Assembly (NCBI GenBank): GCA_944989445.1
Contig: CALYLW010000495.1
Location: forward strand, 124,001-188,000
DNA: 64,000 nucleotides
Direction: 5' to 3'
From: Ampullaceana balthica
Lineage: Eukaryota; Mollusca; Gastropoda; Lymnaeidae
The notes under the pieces were generated by a model that worked only from the letters and a program-made list of their open reading frames with translations, was not told the origin of the DNA and did not search any database. This document shows positions 59,138 to 64,000 of the stretch, piece by piece. The stretch's first letter is position 1, and each line of letters opens with the position of its first letter. A program made the position numbers and the translations under genes.

Positions 59138-60519
59138 GTAAGTCCTTAGTTCAATACGTTGGAAACATGCCAGCACATCTTAGGTTAAATACCATGGCTA
59201 AATACTAGTATAAGTCCTTAGTGCAATATGATGGGTAACATAGCAGTATAATCCTTAGTATAGGTAATATATCCGTATAAGTCCTTGCCTTAATATGTTG
59301 GTAAATGTTACAGAATAATTCTTTAGTTCAATACGATACGTAACATACAAGCAAATGTCTTTAGTTTGGTAAGATTTATCTTTTAATAAATCAAAGTCGT
59401 TAAAAAGTGAACTCCGCCAGATTAATGAAATAAATTAAAAAGGATATTAAAAATACCAACTAAAAAAAGCTGTAATAATAGCTTGCCGTCGGTTAGATTG
59501 AAATAAATCTCGACTCTCCCTTGTCTTGCGGAAATTATATCCGTAAATTCAAGGAAAGTATCATCATTCATTCACATGGGCGTAGCTTGTTTTAATGCCA
59601 CCTTTGACTGCTCATTGTGTTCCTGATGAAATCGTGGAGGAGTAAGAAAAGAACAAGCCCTGTAAGAACACATACACAGTATGATACACATCAGTATACT
59701 GCACTGATTCTTGGTTTATAATAATAACATTAAACACCGAGGTAGTCTATACTTTCACTTCCAGCCAATGCCACTCATGTTAGACAAAGCATGTGGGGCT
59801 AAGGTCGGTCTTTCTGTTCTCAAAAGTGTCTAATACACACAAGTTTCAAGCTTTGATGAGGGCGGGTGCGGGGGTATATTCTCTCCACACACACACCACC
59901 AAAAAAAAACCAAAAACCAAACCAACAAAACAAACAAAAACAACATATTCTCACATAGACCAATCTCTGACTATTCACTGCAGACATACATCCTGTTGTA
60001 CCCATGAACCCTTCATTTAGGCTCGTCTGTTTTATCCACTCCAGTCAAATTCTATCTAAATCAAACCGAAGGAGGGGTCTGTATTTTCTTTTTGATCGAA
60101 GAGGGGGGAATAATGGAGGGTGCCAAAATTATATATTGAGAGAGGGGGTTGCCGAGGACTCTCTAAACCCCTTAACGGAAATATTTCCTGAAACTGTGTA
60201 GACCTGAATTTCGTGGGCAATCATTCTCCCCACCTGACTCCATGATCTGTAGAAAATATCTTTTTGTTTTTATAGATTTATTTTTCTTATTGTTAATTTT
60301 GTTCTACAGATTTTAACTGAAACTACTCATAACTTTACATTTCTCGCTGACAAGATTATTTTATTTTATTTGAAAATAAAAATGGCATTTTACTTAAGTT
60401 TGTAGCAATAAAATATTGTCAACATAATGTATATCCTGATAAGGGAAAAAAACTGTAAAATAAGAATGACATGAGGAGTGTTTTATCTGCACCATTTGAA
60501 ATTTAACCAATATCTTTGT
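59138..60519 (+). other. Intron with diverged local repeats
   Basis: 59138-59370 has loose direct repeats of TAAGTCCTTAGT and AACATACCAGC-like steps that resemble the donor end of exon g. The rest is AT-rich. Confidence 0.5.
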
Positions 60520-60625
60520 TAAAGAGTCCAGCAAAATAAGTGTGTGATAATATTTATGTTATTATGTCCAGCAATGAAGTCTGTGATAATATCTATGTTA
60601 TTATTTCCAGCAATGAAGTCTGTGA
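60520..60625 (+). repeat. 39-bp tandem repeat spanning the exon h acceptor
   Basis: Two good copies and one decayed copy of GATAATATYTATGTTATTAT, a CCAG acceptor and CAATGAAGTCTGT. The last copy supplies the acceptor at 60609-60610; the one before supplies an equivalent AG at 60570-60571. Confidence 0.88.
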
Positions 60626-60777
60626 TAGCGGCAAGGAGTACAAGATGTGTCCAGTTTGTGATGAAGACATCGGTTGTGAATATTGGTACCTCAGTGACGT
60701 CTGCTTCTTTGTCAGGCTGGCGTATCTCTTTGACCATCCTGGGACTGTATTCTACTCCGTTTTTGTGTCATTCTGGG
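60611..60777 (+). CDS. ANO7: ANO7-like core exon h (Cys-rich loop, TM2 start)
   Basis: Acceptor TTATTTCCAG, donor GG|GTGAGT. Encodes EVCDSGKEYKMCPVCD, CEYWYLSDVCFF, LFDHPGTVFYSVF. Cysteines C-x(8)-C-x-x-C...C...C match the extracellular TM1-TM2 loop of ANO7. An upstream duplicate acceptor would add 13 in-frame residues. Confidence 0.96.
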
Positions 60778-61095
60778 GTGAGTATCTTCTGTCATCTACT
60801 CCGTTTTTGTGTCATTCTGGGGTGAGTATCTTCTGTCATCTACTCTGTTTACTACCTGTCTCTTATGTGAGTTACTTCTTCTCTTTATTGTCTGTACATC
60901 ATGGTAAGGGAAGTAAGTTCTTCTGTTTATTGTCTGTACTTCATGGTAAGGGAAGTAAGTTCTTCTGTTTACTGCCTGTCTCTTAGGTGAGTTACTTCTT
61001 CTCTTTATTGTCTGTACTTCATGGTAAGGGAAGTAAGTTCTTCTGTTTATTGTCTGTACTTCATGGTAAGGGAAGTAAGTTCTTCTGTTTAAAAG
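60752..61095 (+). repeat. 44-bp duplication of exon h donor and ~42-bp array with donor-like motifs
   Basis: 60752-60795 (exon end plus donor) is repeated at 60796-60839. After that, about five copies carry TTATTGTCTGTACTTCATGG then TAAGGGAAGTAAGTTCTTCT to 61095. Units contain GGTAAGG, AGTAAGT and, in places, GGTGAGT. Confidence 0.88.
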
Positions 61096-61786
61096 CTGTT
61101 TCTGTTCACTCGTCAATGGAAGCATCCAAATATAATATATAATAAATAAATCCAATGAAATGTTTATCTAACGACCCATTCTCTCATTTAATCATTCTCA
61201 GTGTATTTTAACTGTGTGTTTGTCAATGGTGCATATATGTAGTCGTCACGCGCTTATCATACTAGACTTAATGACAATCAGTGGGGAGATGTATTTCTTA
61301 AATTGGGCCTTTTCCGTATTGAAAGTCGACCAGTTTCTTTTAATGCCCTATTAGTTATCTAGAAATAGGACCAGCGTTTTAAACATTAACAATGACTGTT
61401 TTCTCATTGGGTGCCAGAAATTTTCCATTGTTAACATGCACGGGGAAAATGAATTCTGAGTTATTCTAACTATTTAAATGTTGATATAAAATCACTAACT
61501 TGCTCTCAAAAGCTTCTGTTTTCCTCTATAAAACCTCAAAAATTTTCTGACTAGGAGTTTTGTTATATATAAGATAAGATAGTTAACTAGATTTTTTTAC
61601 TCTGTTGTTATTCCATGCCCCCGTGAAAATTATCATTAAATTTTTTAATTGATTCCTGTGAACACATCAATACTCTGGCTATGCACACTGTTAAAGAAAT
61701 CACTAATGCCGGAGTGTTAGTGGTGTTAATTTTGTCCCATACATGATTGTGAACTCTACTTTAAAATAATGTTCTTTACATGTCAG
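61096..61786 (+). other. Intron
   Basis: Unique AT-rich sequence, no gene or terminus seen. Confidence 0.5.
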
Positions 61787-61869
61787 CTGTTACGTTCTTG
61801 GAGTACTGGAAGAGAAAAAATGCCAGCCTATCTCACCATTGGGATTGCTTGGACTTTGAAGAAGAGGAG
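61787..61869 (+). CDS. ANO7: ANO7-like core exon i
   Basis: Acceptor TTACATGTCAG, donor GAG|GTAACT. Encodes (A)VTFLEYWKRKNASLSHHW, DCLDFEEEE, the end of TM2 and the acidic intracellular loop. Confidence 0.96.
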
Positions 61870-62363
61870 GTAACTATAACTTTTATGGCATCTGCTGTTC
61901 AATTTAAATTTAGAAATGACACTTTTCTGAAATAATAAACCTTAAAAATGTTTGCTAGCAGTTTTCTGTCTCCATTTTTTGTTCAACTTTTTCAACAAAT
62001 TTTTATTTTATCATAAGTATAAAAATAATATCACATTAAATAATAATAAGAATGTTAATACAGGATCATACAAACAGAACAATTGTCATGTAATATTTTA
62101 GTTCTAGAATCAAATAAAAATGAAGACGATAAATGAATTATTTATATAGCGCTGTATCCCAGTAAGGAACTGGGCTCACAGCGCTTTACATGAAAGAAAT
62201 AACATACCTATAAGTATTAAATTAACTATAAGTATTAAATATGGAAACTATTACTTCTTTTTTTTGTAGATCTTAAAATTTTTATGATTCTAATACTAAC
62301 TGGGAACTGCTTGTGTAAATATTAATATTTTTAAAAATATTTTTTTAATATAATGTTTTTAAG
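61870..62363 (+). other. Intron with short dispersed repeat
   Basis: 62143-62192 (TATATAGCGCTGTATCCCAG to CACAGCGCTTTACAT) looks like a small dispersed repeat with AGCGCT at both ends. Otherwise unique. Confidence 0.45.
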
Positions 62364-62501
62364 GAACGTCCCAGGCCAGATTATGCAGCGAGAGCCCCAG
62401 ACTTGAAAGAGAACCCAATCACTGGCATCAGTGAGCCTTACTTTGACCCCAGCAAAAGATTTCCAAGAGTTCTCTCTGGCATTGCAGCAATTGTCATAAT
62501 G
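62364..62501 (+). CDS. ANO7: ANO7-like core exon j
   Basis: Acceptor TGTTTTTAAG, donor ATG|GTTGAA (weak). Encodes ERPRPDYAARAPDLKENPIT, GISEPYFDPS and LSGIAAIVIM. ERPRP and NPITG...EPYF are strongly ANO7-like. TM3 begins here. Confidence 0.96.
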
Positions 62502-62986
62502 GTTGAAAATTTCATTTACAAAAATTTCAACAAGAGATAATGGTTTTAAGTGTCTTTTTTCAAAAGTGATATTGGATGATTTGGTTGATAAAAATAAAAA
62601 CACCTTTATTTTAACATTCATTTCATAGCTTTCATGGAACCTTCTTTTAAAATGTTTCAGAGGTTATATTAACTATATGTTAAATAATTCACTTTCCATG
62701 GTTAATATAATAAACCACTAACCTTAGTTGATGCTTCGCTTTAAAACTAGGACTTAAGAAAGTGTGCGGAAAGCTACTGTTGGCACTTTTTTTTATTGAT
62801 GTGTAAAATCTGAAACCAACAGCAGAACTGTTTTCATTGAAGGGGAAACAAATGACTTTGTATGATCTTAGAAACAGTATCACTAGTTATTCTTATGACT
62901 CTTTTCCTCATTAAAAGTTAAAAATTTAGAATACACTTTCTTGGAATTAGGCTAAAAATAAAAAATATCTTTTCTTCTTTTTTCAG
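62502..62986 (+). other. Intron
   Basis: Unique AT-rich sequence. Reading through from exon j meets TAA at 62538, so splicing is required. Confidence 0.5.
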
Positions 62987-63182
62987 ATTTGTTTGGTTCT
63001 TATTTTCATCATTGCTGTCATCATGTACCGTGTTCTTATTAGCATCCCTTTGTTTGAAAATGCTCAGCTCAGAGCTAGAGCATCGACCATTGCCAGCATG
63101 ACGGCTGCTGTTGTTAATTTGATCATCATCATGACACTAGGAAAAGTTTATGAGAAGCTTGCTCTGAAATTAACACAGTGGG
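62987..63182 (+). CDS. ANO7: ANO7-like core exon k (TM3-TM4)
   Basis: Acceptor CTTCTTTTTTCAG, donor GG|GTTTGT (weak). Encodes ICLVLIFIIAVIMYRVLISI, then STIASMTAAVVNLIIIMTLG, KVYEKLALKLTQW(E). The YEK(L/V)A motif at the TM4 end is typical. Confidence 0.96.
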
Positions 63183-63347
63183 GTTTGTATAATAGTGATG
63201 ACATAATTTTCTGTTTGTTTGAGCAAATGAATGTGGTATAAACTTAAGTGCCATAATATTTCATACATCGTTTATCAGAGATGATAGTTGTCATTATCAC
63301 TCCTTAGGTATTATTGAAACAAAAACTTTTTTTTCCCCTAACTTTAG

Positions 63348-63459
63348 AAATGCATCGAACTCAAACAGAATTTGAGGACCAGCTAACTTTTAAAGTGTTC
63401 ATCTTTCAATTTGTGAACTTTTATTCTTCCATTATTTATGTTGCCTTCTTCAAGGGAAA
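63348..63459 (+). CDS. ANO7: ANO7-like core exon l (TM5)
   Basis: Acceptor TTCCCCTAACTTTAG, donor AA|GTAAGT. Encodes [36 protein letters not shown](K). Near-identical to the family TM5 motif. Confidence 0.97.
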
Positions 63460-63592
63460 GTAAGTGCAATTACATTAGTATATTGTGAGCTAGAAATCAT
63501 AAATCGTATAATACCATGTAAAGATTATAATATTTATCTAAGTCACAATTGCTTTACATTCTTAGAACGTACATCCTGTTTCTTACTCTCAG

Positions 63593-63647
63593 ATTTGTTG
63601 GTTACCCTGGTCACTATAACAGATTCTTTGGACTAAGAAGTGAAGAA
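63593..63647 (+). CDS. ANO7: ANO7-like core exon m, last in window
   Basis: Acceptor TTCTTACTCTCAG, donor GAA|GTAAGA, phase 0. Encodes FVGYPGHYNRFFGLRSEE. The next exon should start with the C-x-x-GGC block and TM6, outside the window. Confidence 0.96.
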
Positions 63648-63716
63648 GTAAGAGTTAATGAAAAAATAAATTTGTTAATAGCCTTACTTTTTCAAAAACT
63701 TATTTTCAAATCATCT

Positions 63717-64000
63717 ATAAATAATATATATACAAATAAAAGTCTGTCTGTCTGCATGTCTGTTATAGCCATTAATCAGTTCACCATGAAACTTTGACAT
63801 ATTGTTTTTTTATTCTTCTGGGATGGTAACTGGCTAATTTATTTTTTAAAATTAACACTCAGGGGGCCCATAATGTTGGCTTTTGCTTATATGAGCTATA
63901 TGAAAATTAGTTTAAGCGTTAGCTACAGTGTAAATGAATGGATCTTGACCATACTTAGTAAATAAAAACTAGATAGCCCATATTAAAATAATATAGGGCA
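63717..64000 (+). other. Possible Helitron-like 5' region in the last intron
   Basis: AATATATATACAAATAAAAG followed by TCTGTCTGTCTGCATGTCTG resembles the lead-in of many animal Helitron-like elements, but the element runs off the window. Low confidence. Confidence 0.3.

Noticed and set aside
62364..62540. A truncated anoctamin ending at TAA 62538
   Set aside because: The residues after 62501 (VENFIYKN...) are not family-like, whereas splicing at 62502 to 62987 restores the conserved TM3.

Overview
This is a stretch of an AT-rich, intron-rich animal nuclear genome. I infer a lophotrochozoan, most likely a mollusc, from the exon-intron style, the mix of hAT, Helitron-like and LINE fragments, and the extreme load of intronic minisatellites. 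No bacterial operon, CRISPR array or phage feature is present. The species cannot be fixed from the window.

One host gene explains nearly all the real coding sequence. It is a plus-strand anoctamin (TMEM16 family) that best matches ANO7. Thirteen core exons lie between 32609 and 63647. They join in frame with GT/AG borders and add up to exactly 1,632 nt (544 codons). They cover the cytoplasmic anoctamin dimerisation domain and the first five or so membrane segments. The window ends just after the family's FVGYPG segment and the acidic end of the next loop, so the calcium-binding helices lie outside it. Three upstream exon candidates end in phase 0 at a GT donor, as the first core exon requires: 344-460, 13065-13124 and 23316-24008. 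The last has a TATA box at 23253-23260, which suggests alternative promoters.

Layout: 1-32608 is the 5' part of the gene, with long introns filled by tandem arrays (21, 27, 18, 25, 32, 31, 19 and 30 bp units) and DNA transposons. 33293-48638 is a 15 kb intron and 48747-57490 an 8.7 kb intron, both rich in repeats and transposons. 57491-64000 is a compact exon cluster with short introns.

Mobile DNA: at least thirteen hAT-type elements can be delimited, nearly all with 8-bp target duplications readable by eye, several of them nested. There is also a TIR family with GTCCATAAA ends (six copies), a Helitron-like family ending in a hairpin plus CTAG, a second dispersed family arranged head-to-head, two palindromic foldback elements, LINE 3' fragments and tRNA-derived sequences. 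All transposase and reverse transcriptase reading frames seen are broken or partial.

The most unusual property is the minisatellite load, about one sixth of the window by my tally. Several arrays on the sense strand of the gene repeat a 5' splice-site-like motif (GTGAGT or GTAGGT) in every unit, and the splice sites of one ANO7 exon are themselves tandemly duplicated. I found no clearly new enzymatic or defence system. The donor-like arrays are the best lead for something undescribed.
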